NCBI GenBank assembly: GCA_900315635.1
Contig: OMZV01000002.1
Coordinates: 124,001-188,000, forward strand
Length of the DNA: 64,000 nucleotides
DNA from: an uncultured Prevotella sp.
GTDB taxonomy: Bacteria > Bacteroidota > Bacteroidia > Bacteroidales > Bacteroidaceae
Reading direction: 5' to 3'
In this document: positions 1-8,590 of the stretch, piece by piece
How positions within the stretch are numbered: the first letter of the stretch is position 1
Layout: every line of letters starts with the position of its first letter
Notes under the pieces: generated by a model
The model's input: only the letters and a program-made list of their open reading frames with translations
The model's database searches: none
What the model was told of the DNA's origin: nothing
Made by a program: the position numbers and the translations under genes

Positions 1-333
1 CTCGTCAAGATGGTGGATTCTCAGAAACCGTCCAATCTTGGTCATGCGCTCGTCCTTGTCGTGCTGGTAGAGCTGCGGTCCGTCCTTTTCGGCATCCACC
101 TTCATACTACGGAACTTGTAAATGTAAAAAGGACGCCCGAACCTGCCTATCCTTTCTTGCTTGAAAATGGCGGGACCGCCATCCTCTCTCTTGACGAGAA
201 TGTAGCAGATGAGGAATAGGGGAGAGAATATTACCAAACAAACGGCAGCCGTGCACATGTCAACGATTCTCTTGACATTGCGCTCGAAGCTCGTCATTCC
301 GTCTGCAATAAATTTCGTTTCGTATTCTGCCAT
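1..333 (-). CDS. Bacterial sugar transferase, partial (left edge)
   Basis: This is the N-terminal 111 codons of a polyprenyl-phosphate sugar-1-phosphate transferase, the membrane enzyme that loads the first sugar on undecaprenyl phosphate. Translation from the ATG at 333 gives one hydrophobic segment (about residues 28-46), then the family signatures GGPAIFKQERIGRFGRPFYI and YKFRSM, and ends at the window edge in FLRIHHLDE. The rest of the catalytic domain lies outside the window. It resembles the complete transferase at 15026-15697, so the locus has two initiating enzymes. The open frame on the other strand (10-219) is a shadow. Confidence 0.9.
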   Translation of the reverse strand, partial: MAEYETKFIADGMTSFERNVKRIVDMCTAAVCLVIFSPLFLICYILVKREDGGPAIFKQERIGRFGRPFYIYKFRSMKVDAEKDGPQLYQHDKDERMTKIGRFLRIHHLDE

Positions 334-704
334 TATTTTTATACTCTCTTTATACTACCAACGCTAATATTAACTTAATATTGTCTTAAGATTATTTTTT
401 TTAATTTTTGTGTTCAGTCTAAATAAGCTTTCATTGCGTTTAACGGCTAATTGTGTTGCGTTTGATGACTATTCACATTGTACTTAACGGCTACTTGCAT
501 TGAAAGTAATGCCCAATTGAATTGTAATTGGGTATCTTTTAGCTTCTAATTGGGTATCTTTTACGAGCTAAAAGGGTATCTTTTAGAAGCTAATTGGATA
601 TCTTTTTCAAACCTGTTGATTATCAGTGTGTTAGAGAACCGCGTTTTTTGAGCCTTTAACTGGTCGTTTTCAAGTCTCTAACGGGTGGCTTCCTTGGTGG
701 GAAA
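334..704. other. 371-bp AT-rich intergenic region
   Basis: No gene is seen between the partial sugar transferase and the GT2 gene, which are both on the minus strand. The stretch holds the phased GG(G/A)TATCTTTT repeats listed separately and, just upstream (about 440-500), repeated AACGGCTA-type words. Confidence 0.6.
527..607 (+). repeat. Four phased copies of a GG(G/A)TATCTTTT motif
   Basis: The motif starts at about 531, 552, 574 and 596, a spacing of 21-22 bp or about two helical turns. The flanking words TAATTGG and TTTTAGAAGC/TTTTAGCTTC also recur. A copy of the first unit (TTGTAAT-C/T-GGGTATCTTTT) appears on the opposite strand at about 19120-19140, beyond the far end of the polysaccharide locus. 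It may be a genome-wide repeat or a set of protein-binding sites; the sequence does not decide. Confidence 0.6.
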
Positions 705-1517
705 TCATGAGCTTATGCGTCGTGGAAGCCTCCTTATTTGGAAAATTTTATAAAGGAATTTGAGTGAGACGAGGAACTTGTTGGTGTATATTCCGTTCTC
801 AAGACAGGCCCTGACGTCCTCAGTCAGTCCTATCATGCGGTTGTGGAAATTCCTTGTGCTGGCACCTCCGGTGCGCATGGTGACGAAGTCCTGTGGAAGA
901 TAATAATAGGAAACGTGGTTCTTAAGAAACAGTCTGACCATCATCTCAAAGTCGGATGATATTTTATAATCAGTCTTGTATAATCCAATCTTTTCGTAGA
1001 CTTTCCTTCTCAAATACAGTGAAGGGTGTGCCGGCATGAAGCCGAGCCGCAGCCAGAACGGGCGGAACTGCTTGGATGAATAGTATCGGATGACAACGTT
1101 CAGATTGCTGTCTCTGACGAAATGGATGTCGCCGTAGACGGCATCGACATGTTCCTTAACCATGCTCTTGACCATGTTCTCAATGACATTGTCGCTAGTG
1201 AAGAAGTCGTCGGAGTTGAGTATGCCTACAATATCGCCTGTAGCCTTCTCTATTCCCTGGTTCATTCCGTCATAAATGCCTAAGTCCCTCTCCGAGAACC
1301 ACTTCATCCTGCCTTTGAACTTAGGCTCATATTTCTTTAGAATGTCCTGAGTACCATCTGTCGAACCACCGTCCTTAACGATATACTCAATGTTCGGGTA
1401 TGTCTGCCGAAGCACGGAATCCATCGTGTCGGCAATAGTTGCCGCCGAGTTGTAGCTCGTAGTTATGATGGAAACCTTTGGTTCTGAATATATCGATGAT
1501 TGGTTATTTGCAGTCAC
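705..1517 (-). CDS. Family 2 glycosyltransferase
   Basis: Cytoplasmic GT-A fold glycosyltransferase that probably adds one sugar to the lipid-linked repeat unit of the exopolysaccharide. The 270-residue product opens with VSIITTSYNSAATIADTMDS, followed by VKDGGSTDGTQDIL (nucleotide-sugar binding) and the DXD-like ILNSDDFFTSDN around residue 100. The start is GTG at 1517, supported by a promoter about 40 bp upstream. It is transcribed away from the large plus-strand operon. A PSI-BLAST family (WcaA-like GT2) is certain; the donor and acceptor sugars cannot be read. Confidence 0.9.
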   Translation of the reverse strand: MTANNQSSIYSEPKVSIITTSYNSAATIADTMDSVLRQTYPNIEYIVKDGGSTDGTQDILKKYEPKFKGRMKWFSERDLGIYDGMNQGIEKATGDIVGILNSDDFFTSDNVIENMVKSMVKEHVDAVYGDIHFVRDSNLNVVIRYYSSKQFRPFWLRLGFMPAHPSLYLRRKVYEKIGLYKTDYKISSDFEMMVRLFLKNHVSYYYLPQDFVTMRTGGASTRNFHNRMIGLTEDVRACLENGIYTNKFLVSLKFLYKIFQIRRLPRRISS

Positions 1518-1556
1518 AACGTGATACTTCTTTTTTAGTTTTCTTTAATTAAAGTG

Positions 1557-1587
1557 CAAATTTAGTTCAATTATCCGATATAACAAA
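1557..1587 (-). promoter_or_regulatory. Bacteroidetes-type promoter for the GT2 gene
   Basis: On the minus strand TTTG (1587-1584) and TAAATTTG (1564-1557) are separated by 19 bp, matching the TTTG-N19-21-TAnnTTTG consensus. The implied start point lies about 35 bases before the GTG start codon. Confidence 0.65.
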
Positions 1588-1681
1588 ATAAAAAGACAAT
1601 AATTTGTAAAGAGATAATAATTGCCGTTTTTTTGCGTTTTAATAAAACCGAATGTGTATGGATTAAAATCAACAGACAGCA

Positions 1682-3415
1682 ATGGCATATAATTTCTTGC
1701 GGAAAATCGTGTTTTCAGTGTTGCTTACGGGCTTGCCGATAGTCGGCTGGAGCGCGTCGACATTGTTCCGTAATGGTGTGACCAATTATAATATTATACT
1801 TTGTCCTGGTGCGTCGGCATCGGAGACAACTGCCGCCACTGAGCTTGCCGACTACCTCAATCAGATTAGCGGGGCACGGTTTGCCGTCCAAAGCCAACCG
1901 ACCAAAGGACACAACTATATATATATAGGTTATGATTCATTCGTCGGAAGAACACTGGGCGCCAGGCAACCTGCCGACGGCGACGAGGGCTTCCGCATCG
2001 TGACAAGGAACGGCAACCTATTTATATATGGTGGCAGAACTCGTGGCACGATGTATGGCGTCTACCGTTTCCTCGACGAGCAACTCGGTGTCCGCTGGTA
2101 CGCAAAGGATTTTGTCAGAGTTCCTAAAAGGAAGACGTTTACGCTCGGTAACATTGATGAGTCGCAGAGTCCGGCGTTCCCATATCGTTGCGTGCTCTAC
2201 TATACCAGTCTGCATAACATCGACTGGAATGGTCATAACTTTGTTAATTCCATCATGGGAACGTCGGGTGAGACCAAATATGGCGGCTATCAGGGCTATG
2301 TCGGAGTGCATACAATGACCAGCTTCGTGTCGAAGGACAAGTATTTCAAGAGCCATCCGGAATATTTCGCCTTGAGGGACGGCAAACGAATTGACAACGG
2401 ACAGCTGTGCCTGTCGAACCCTAACGTAGTTAAGCTTCTCATTGCCAGCACGCTGGACTATATAAAGCAGTATCCGGGTTGTTGGTGCTACAGTGTCAGC
2501 CAGGATGATAATGTCCTGTTCTGCCAGTGCAAAAAGTGTACGGCTCTGGAGAAGAAGTATGGTGGTCATTCTGGGCTCCTGCTGTGGGCTGTCAATCAGA
2601 TTGCCGACGCTGTCAAGGCAAAGTATCCTGATGTGATGATTGGCACGCTGGCTTACCATGCTACCCAGACTCCGCCAAAGAACATCGTGCCTAGGCCGAA
2701 CGTGAAGATTCGGTTGTGCACAGTTGAATGCTGCATGTCACGTCCGTTGACCGACAAGGTGAACGCAACGTTCTACAATGACTTGATGGGGTGGAAGAAA
2801 CTTACCAATAACCTCGTCATCTGGGCTTACCCGACCAACTTCTATCATTATCTTATGCCGTTCCCGGCTATGGACAGTGAGGCTGAGAACATGCGCCTGT
2901 ACAGAAAGCTTAACTTGCAGGGCTGTATGGAGATGGGACAGTATGATGCTTATGGCGGTGAGTTCTTCGAACTGAAGCAGTGGATGTTCGCAAAGCTGTT
3001 GTGGAACCCTTCCGACAATCCTGACTCTCTGGCCCATGACTTCATTTATGGATTCTATGGAAAGGCTGCCGATAATGTCATGCAGTATTATAACCTGACA
3101 AAGCAGTTGGGCGAAAAAGACTTGTTCTACTTCGAGACCCGTTATGACACACCATTCTACACGGACGACTATCTAAAGACAAGCAGGCGGTTGCTCGACG
3201 ACGCCTTGGAAAAGGTTAAGGGCAATGCCACTATATATAGTAATGTGGAAAAGCTCAGAGTGTCGATTCTGTACTTGCAGTCGATGCGCAACCCCGCCGC
3301 GGCTGTGGCTGACGGCGACGCTGCTTTGCTCAAGCAGTTTGTCAACAAGTACAAATGGGAAGAGCGTGAGGGCAGAAGCTACACCGAGTTTATCAATAAG
3401 ATAAACGGGTGGTGA
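1682..3415 (+). CDS. Secreted DUF4838 protein, first gene of the EPS operon
   Basis: A 577-residue exported protein with a signal peptide (hydrophobic residues about 8-24, ending near GWSAS). It matches the DUF4838 family, related to the alpha-glucuronidase/GH20 N-terminal region. Recognisable stretches are GGRTRGTMYGVYRFLDEQLG (about residues 117-136), FALRDGKRIDNGQLCLSNP and CYSVSQDDNVLFCQCKKC. The sequence suggests a carbohydrate-active role at the envelope, for example trimming of exported polysaccharide, but no reaction is established. It is the first gene of a plus-strand run to 11336. The TGA at 3413-3415 is odd: the same frame continues through a transmembrane helix and a KKKK stretch to a stop at 3506-3508 overlapping the next start codon. 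A membrane anchor has probably been lost or is reached by readthrough. Confidence 0.85.
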   Translation: MAYNFLRKIVFSVLLTGLPIVGWSASTLFRNGVTNYNIILCPGASASETTAATELADYLNQISGARFAVQSQPTKGHNYIYIGYDSFVGRTLGARQPADGDEGFRIVTRNGNLFIYGGRTRGTMYGVYRFLDEQLGVRWYAKDFVRVPKRKTFTLGNIDESQSPAFPYRCVLYYTSLHNIDWNGHNFVNSIMGTSGETKYGGYQGYVGVHTMTSFVSKDKYFKSHPEYFALRDGKRIDNGQLCLSNPNVVKLLIASTLDYIKQYPGCWCYSVSQDDNVLFCQCKKCTALEKKYGGHSGLLLWAVNQIADAVKAKYPDVMIGTLAYHATQTPPKNIVPRPNVKIRLCTVECCMSRPLTDKVNATFYNDLMGWKKLTNNLVIWAYPTNFYHYLMPFPAMDSEAENMRLYRKLNLQGCMEMGQYDAYGGEFFELKQWMFAKLLWNPSDNPDSLAHDFIYGFYGKAADNVMQYYNLTKQLGEKDLFYFETRYDTPFYTDDYLKTSRRLLDDALEKVKGNATIYSNVEKLRVSILYLQSMRNPAAAVADGDAALLKQFVNKYKWEEREGRSYTEFINKINGW

Positions 3416-3508
3416 CTGATTAGTGGGGCAGTAGTGGCATTGATTTTGCTGTCAGTGACCGGTGTAGTGGTATATTGGATTAAAAAGAAAAAGGACAAAA
3501 GGAGATGA
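3416..3508 (+). pseudogene. Detached C-terminal membrane anchor of the DUF4838 protein
   Basis: After the TGA at 3413-3415 the same reading frame encodes LISGAVVALILLSVTG and VVVYWIKKKKDKRR, then stops at 3506-3508. That is a single hydrophobic helix followed by a basic stop-transfer tail. It has no start codon of its own, and its stop overlaps the wzx start codon as ATGA, the usual arrangement of translationally coupled genes. The simplest reading is that it was the end of the DUF4838 gene. Confidence 0.7.
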
Positions 3509-4851
3509 GGCTTTTCTCATACATATTCAAGAATGACAAACAAAGGGATGCCAACATAAGGAACAACATCCTCTTTTCGGGATTTCTCAAGTGCGTGGGA
3601 CTGTTGACGTCGTTGCTCGTGGTGCCTGTAACGCTGGGCTACCTGAACAACGAGGTCTATGGCGTGTGGATGACGATTACGTCAATCATGTCGTGGTTTA
3701 CATTCTTCGACATCGGCTTGGGCAATGGTATGAGGAACTATCTGACAAAGGCAATATCGACCGGCGACTATAAGAGTGCCAATGCCTATCTCAGTACTAC
3801 TCTCTGCGTGATAGCCTTGATAGCCATCGGCATAGCCGTCGTCTGCATTCTTCCGCTTGGCCTGCTTGATTTCAACAAGGTGTTCAACACTACATCGGTG
3901 TCGGGCGGCGTGCTCCGTCTGTCGGTGTTCATTGCCGTGGCATTCACTTTGGTCAACTTTGTCGTGAAGAATATCGGCTATGTTTTCATTGCCATGCAGC
4001 GGTATGCGCTCAACGATTTGCTCAGCGTCAGTGGTGCTGTACTCGGATTGATAGTCGTCTTCATCCTTACAAAGACCACAGAGGGCAACCTTGCCTATGT
4101 TGTGCTGGCGCTTACGGCTTCGCCGGTGGTGGTCTATCTGGTGGCTTCTATCCCGATATTCAGGCATTACAAATATCTCCGTCCGTCAGTAAGGAACTTC
4201 AACAAACAACTGCTCCGGCAGATTGTAGGCAAGGGACTGGGTTTTTTCTTCATCCAGATAACGAGCTGTCTGGTCATATTCGGATTCTCGAACCTGTTTA
4301 TCACCCAGTTCTGCGGACCGGAGTCGGTCACGGTTTACAACATCGCCTACAAGTTCTTCAACCTGTTAGCTATCGCTTACACCATTATTATATCGCCTCT
4401 GTGGAATGCTTATACCAACGCTTATGTCAAGGGTGATTACCCGTGGATAGCCCGGACGTTCAAGAAGTCGCTGAAGATGTGGGGTTTGACGGTGCTTGCT
4501 GGTGTTGTCATGCTGTTGTTCTGCAACCTGTTCTATCGGCTGTGGCTTGGTGGAAAGGTCGTAGTTCCGCTGAGCATCTCGGCTTATGTACTGGTTTACA
4601 TCTGTATGTTCAACTTGAACAATTGTGCCACATATCTGATAAATGGTCTGAATAAGATTCGTGTGCAGATGATTACCTCGGCGATAGGGACAGCCGCTTA
4701 CCTTATTTTTCTGTTCCTGTGGGGCAATAAATTCGGCATGCCGGGTGTTATTATTAGTATGGCGGTAAGCTATCTCGGAATGGCTGTCGTCCATCTTTAT
4801 CAGTGCCATTTGCTTGTCAAAGGCAAGGCAAAGGGCATTTGGAACAAGTGA
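3505..4851 (+). CDS. wzx: Wzx-type polysaccharide flippase
   Basis: Polytopic inner-membrane protein of 448 residues in the MOP/PST superfamily that moves lipid-linked repeat units from the cytoplasmic to the periplasmic leaflet. About 12-14 hydrophobic segments can be counted, and the N-terminal ILFSGFLKCVGLLTSLLVVP with LGYLNNEVYGVWMTITSIMS is typical. Its start codon overlaps the stop of the extended DUF4838 frame. It lies beside polymerase, co-polymerase and glycosyltransferase genes, as expected for a Wzx/Wzy-dependent system. Confidence 0.9.
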   Translation: MRLFSYIFKNDKQRDANIRNNILFSGFLKCVGLLTSLLVVPVTLGYLNNEVYGVWMTITSIMSWFTFFDIGLGNGMRNYLTKAISTGDYKSANAYLSTTLCVIALIAIGIAVVCILPLGLLDFNKVFNTTSVSGGVLRLSVFIAVAFTLVNFVVKNIGYVFIAMQRYALNDLLSVSGAVLGLIVVFILTKTTEGNLAYVVLALTASPVVVYLVASIPIFRHYKYLRPSVRNFNKQLLRQIVGKGLGFFFIQITSCLVIFGFSNLFITQFCGPESVTVYNIAYKFFNLLAIAYTIIISPLWNAYTNAYVKGDYPWIARTFKKSLKMWGLTVLAGVVMLLFCNLFYRLWLGGKVVVPLSISAYVLVYICMFNLNNCATYLINGLNKIRVQMITSAIGTAAYLIFLFLWGNKFGMPGVIISMAVSYLGMAVVHLYQCHLLVKGKAKGIWNK

Positions 4852-4898
4852 TGCATTATTCTGAATAGAGCATCATGAAAGATTATTGACTGTAAAAG

Positions 4899-6167
4899 AT
4901 GAGTAATAAAGTAAGTGTAATTACAGTCGTCTATAATGACGTCAAACACATTCGGCAGACCATGGAGAGCTTTTTCTCACAGACATGGGCTGACAAGGAG
5001 TATATAGTCATTGACGGAGGCAGCTCTGATGGCACTGCTGATATAGTCCGCGAGTATGCTGACAGACTGGCTTTCTGGTGCTCGGAGAAGGACGGCGGAA
5101 TCTATGACGCTATGAACAAGGGCGTTAGTCATTGTTCGGGCGACTGGATAAACATCCTGAACAGCGGTGATGTTTATGTTGGTAATAGGGCGCTTGAGTC
5201 GGCTTTGGCAGTTGAGGATATTGACAATGTCGATGTTATTTATGGCAACAGCATTGAAGTCAATAACGGCGACAAGACCAGTGTTATAGCCGGTGATAAT
5301 CCCGAAGAGCTGGAATATAGCCCTGTTTACCGTCATGGCTCGTCACTTGTCCGCACCTCTGTCCATAAGAAGTTCCTCTTCGACTTGAGTAAACGGGGCG
5401 GTCTTGGCTTTGCCCTTGATTGGGATATGATTCACAGGGTCTATTCGGCAGGGTATAAATTCAAGAAAGTTGATTGCTTTATTGAGGAATATGAACTTGA
5501 GGGAGCGTCCAATCACCCGTTCAAGAGTCTGCTTTACAACTACAAGATAACATCGGCTAATGGCAGACACAGGGCTAAAAAGTTTGCTCTCTATCTGAAA
5601 AGTCTTGTCAAGCAACTTATCGTCAGGACTGCAATTTACAGGTATTGCGTGGCGTTTGTCGATGAGTATACGGTCAATGACATACTCCCGCATATTCCTT
5701 TCTGGAATGTACGAAGGGCTATCTTACGGAGAATCGGACTTAAAATCGGCAGGATGTCATTCTTGATGAAACGCTGTTACATCCTTTCTCCGCGCCGGAT
5801 TCGGGTAGGGGAGTGTACTGATATAAACCGTGGATGCTTCCTTGACGGGCGTGGGGGAATAACTATTGGCAACAATGTGTCAATATCCCACGAGGTAAGA
5901 ATAGTCACAGGAGGGCATGATATTGACTCGCCTAATTTCAATGCAAAGTATGTTCCTATTGAGATAAAGGACTATGCATGGCTCGGCATTGGCTGCACCA
6001 TACTTCAAGGGGTAACGATAGGCAAGGGTGCTGTGGTCTGTGCAGGAGCTGTCGTCACCCATGATATTCCTGATTATGATGTCGTCGGCGGTGTCCCGGC
6101 AAAACATATAAAGTGGAGAAGCAAGGATTTGGACTATCATTGTATATGGGATTTCCCGTTCACATAA
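4899..6167 (+). CDS. Fusion of GT2 glycosyltransferase and hexapeptide acetyltransferase
   Basis: One 422-residue chain with two enzymes. Residues 1-240 are a family 2 glycosyltransferase: VSVITVVYNDVKHIRQTMES, VIDGGSSDGTADIV, and ILNSGDVYV in the DXD position with Ser-Gly-Asp. Residues about 265-422 are a left-handed beta-helix acyltransferase of the WcaF/NodL type, with hexapeptide turns (IGNNVSISHEVRIVTGGHDI, then YAWLGIGCTILQGVTIGKGA) and the family ending DYDVVGGVPAKHIKW. A catalytic-type His is present in GGHDID. The chain probably adds a sugar and acetylates that sugar or its neighbour. No stop or frameshift separates the halves. Confidence 0.88.
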   Translation: MSNKVSVITVVYNDVKHIRQTMESFFSQTWADKEYIVIDGGSSDGTADIVREYADRLAFWCSEKDGGIYDAMNKGVSHCSGDWINILNSGDVYVGNRALESALAVEDIDNVDVIYGNSIEVNNGDKTSVIAGDNPEELEYSPVYRHGSSLVRTSVHKKFLFDLSKRGGLGFALDWDMIHRVYSAGYKFKKVDCFIEEYELEGASNHPFKSLLYNYKITSANGRHRAKKFALYLKSLVKQLIVRTAIYRYCVAFVDEYTVNDILPHIPFWNVRRAILRRIGLKIGRMSFLMKRCYILSPRRIRVGECTDINRGCFLDGRGGITIGNNVSISHEVRIVTGGHDIDSPNFNAKYVPIEIKDYAWLGIGCTILQGVTIGKGAVVCAGAVVTHDIPDYDVVGGVPAKHIKWRSKDLDYHCIWDFPFT

Positions 6168-6202
6168 TGTCCTTGGCTGTTCCATTCATGTAATATTCAA
6201 TT

Positions 6203-7267
6203 ATGAAAGTTCTCTTTGACCATCAGATATTCTACCAGATTATAGGCGGAGCGTCGAAATACTTTGCCATGATGATTAACTCGTTGCCGAAGGATTGCTG
6301 GCAGACGACAACATTGGCTTCGTGCAATACTTATGTCAGGGCTCTTGGATTGTTCAAGCACACACTGCCTTATATGTTCAAGGGACAGCCGAGGGTGTTC
6401 GATTTTGTTAATAAGCCATATACCAATATGGTGCTCCAAAAGGGCGACTATGATGTTTTCCACCAGACAAACTTCGGCACTTACTGCCTTGACAGTTTGG
6501 GAGATAAGCCTATGGTAACTACTTACCATGATGCCAACTTCCTGCATTTCGACCCTCATCCTGACCTTGTTAAACGCCAGAAGGCTTCACTCGAACGTGC
6601 CGATGTTATAATATGTGTCAGTGAGAACACTAAGAATGACATGTTGAAATACTTCAATGTCGATGAGAAGAAGGCGCGGGTGGTTTATCATGGGATTGAT
6701 ATTCCTGACTTGAGCAGGCTTCCAAAGCGGCGATTGGTCGGCGATGAATATATTCTCTTTGTCGGACGGCGGCATAAGCATAAGAACTTCAAGCGGTTCA
6801 TAGAGGCTTTCGCCATTGTCCATACTAAGCATCCTGATATTAAATTGGTTTGCACCGGCGATAAGTTCACGTCGGAAGAGATTTCTCTGATGACTGATTT
6901 GAAGGTTATCGATGCCGTCAAACTGATTCAGGCTAATGAGGTTGAGATGAAGATGCTGTACCGCGACGCGTTGTTCTTTATCTTTCCAAGCCTTTATGAG
7001 GGATTTGGAATGCCGATTCTTGAGGCGTGGAGTTGCAATTGTCCGGTTCTTCTTGCCGACGCAAGCTGCTTCCCTGAGATCGCTGGCGATGCGGGATTAT
7101 ACTTCCAGCCGACATCTGTTGACGACATGATTGACAAGATGGAGAAGGCTCTGACGGATGAGGAATTACGCAAAAGCCTTATGGCAAAGGGTAGCGAAAG
7201 AGTTAAGATGTTCTCATGGAAACGCTGTGCAAATGAACATTTTGCGATTTATAGTTCTTTGTTATAG
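6203..7267 (+). CDS. Family 4 glycosyltransferase (GT-B fold)
   Basis: A 354-residue retaining glycosyltransferase. The C-terminal Rossmann domain shows YILFVGRRHKHKNFKRFIEA and the GT4 motif FPSLYEGFGMPILEAWSCNC, whose EGFGMPILE carries the donor-binding glutamates. The N-terminal half has VFHQTNFGTYC and MVTTYHDANFLHF, as in mannosyl/rhamnosyl transferases of this family. It starts 35 bp after the previous gene in the same operon. The sugar specificity is not readable. Confidence 0.9.
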   Translation: MKVLFDHQIFYQIIGGASKYFAMMINSLPKDCWQTTTLASCNTYVRALGLFKHTLPYMFKGQPRVFDFVNKPYTNMVLQKGDYDVFHQTNFGTYCLDSLGDKPMVTTYHDANFLHFDPHPDLVKRQKASLERADVIICVSENTKNDMLKYFNVDEKKARVVYHGIDIPDLSRLPKRRLVGDEYILFVGRRHKHKNFKRFIEAFAIVHTKHPDIKLVCTGDKFTSEEISLMTDLKVIDAVKLIQANEVEMKMLYRDALFFIFPSLYEGFGMPILEAWSCNCPVLLADASCFPEIAGDAGLYFQPTSVDDMIDKMEKALTDEELRKSLMAKGSERVKMFSWKRCANEHFAIYSSLL

Positions 7268-7326
7268 CTCTTATTTGATAAATAATTTGTAATTTTGCAA
7301 TCGGAAAGATTATAAAAGATATTTTT

Positions 7327-8559
7327 ATGGCTTCATCAGTCGATAAAGGAAACTCAAAGGAAATAGATATAATAGCCAGTGCCAAGAAGGTGTGGGCTCA
7401 CAAAATATCGCTTCTTATCTTCTTGGTTGTATTTTCAGTATTGGGCGTTATTGTTGCAGTCAATACCCCAAAAGTCTATACTGCAAGCGTAGTCCTGGCA
7501 CCGGAAGCTCAAGGTACATCGGTTTCGGGAAGCCTGTCGGACATGGCTTCAAGCTTTGGAATCGACTTGGGAAACAAGCAGACCGTTGATGCCATCTATC
7601 CGGAAATATATCCTTTGGTAGTCTCTTCTAATGATTTTGTACTCGGATTGTTTGATGTTAAGGTTCGTACCAAGAATGATCCTACTCAAAAGAAATACAT
7701 TGACCACCTGAAAAATGACTTGAAGACTCCTTTTTGGGATGTTTGGAAAGCCACTATCATAAGCAAATTCCAGAAGAAAGACGACGATGAAGGTGGCGCG
7801 GCAGGTGCTGGCGGACAGCCTGACCAGTTTGAACTGCCTAAGCCTGTCTATGAAGCTTGTGATGGAATTAAGAACTCTATAGTTTGCCTTGTAGATAAGA
7901 AGACAAGCATTATTACTATTTCCGTCTCCGATCAAGACCCTTTGGTGGCGGCTATTGTTACGGATACTATACAACATCGCCTTCAAGATTATATAAACAA
8001 TTATAAGACAAAGAAGTCAAGGCGTGATGTTGCCTATTATAAGAAGCTGATGGACGAGACGCTTGTCAAGTACCAGAAAGCTCAGAAAGAATATGCCGAC
8101 TATGCCGATGCTCACCAAGATCTTTCGTTGCAGGAATACCAGTCGAAGCAGGAAGACCTTGAGAACAACATGCAGTTGAAATACAATACCTATACTCAGA
8201 TGCAGACACAGTATCAGGCTGCACTTGCTAAATTGCAGCAGTCAAAACCGGCTTATACCGTGTTGCAGAAACCGACAATGCCTTACAAGGCTTCAAGTAC
8301 GCCTAGGTTCTTTATCTGCATAGTCTATTTCTTCATTGGACTTGTTCTTGACAGCATTTGTGTGCTGTTCATTTATCCGCTTTTCAAGAGGAAGAAAAAG
8401 ACGGTAGACGGTTCTGAGGAAACTTTATTTGAGAGCACGGAAACGACCCCATCAGCGTCTGAGGACATCCCGTCGACTACAAATGACGATTCTTCAAAGG
8501 CAGACAACGCTTCTACAACGGCTTCCGGTGACAACAATACGGACTCTGCTGAGGCTTAG
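7327..8559 (+). CDS. Wzz-like chain-length determinant / co-polymerase
   Basis: Polysaccharide co-polymerase of 410 residues that sets polymer length with the Wzy protein. Membrane segments lie near residues 29-50 (ISLLIFLVVFSVLGVIVAV) and 320-345, with a long periplasmic part between them rich in charged coiled-coil (about 230-290). A proline-containing segment (KPTMPYKASSTPRFF) precedes the second helix, as usual in the Wzz family. No Walker-type kinase domain follows. The C-terminus is instead a low-complexity Ser/Thr/Asp/Glu tail of about 55 residues on the cytoplasmic side. Confidence 0.88.
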   Translation: MASSVDKGNSKEIDIIASAKKVWAHKISLLIFLVVFSVLGVIVAVNTPKVYTASVVLAPEAQGTSVSGSLSDMASSFGIDLGNKQTVDAIYPEIYPLVVSSNDFVLGLFDVKVRTKNDPTQKKYIDHLKNDLKTPFWDVWKATIISKFQKKDDDEGGAAGAGGQPDQFELPKPVYEACDGIKNSIVCLVDKKTSIITISVSDQDPLVAAIVTDTIQHRLQDYINNYKTKKSRRDVAYYKKLMDETLVKYQKAQKEYADYADAHQDLSLQEYQSKQEDLENNMQLKYNTYTQMQTQYQAALAKLQQSKPAYTVLQKPTMPYKASSTPRFFICIVYFFIGLVLDSICVLFIYPLFKRKKKTVDGSEETLFESTETTPSASEDIPSTTNDDSSKADNASTTASGDNNTDSAEA

Positions 8560-8590
8560 AACGATTTGAATTAAAAGACTGATTCCATTA

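Noticed and set aside
531-607. Four promoters from the TATCTTTT copies
   Set aside because: The last base of the -7 box is not G and no TTTG lies 19-21 bp upstream of each copy.
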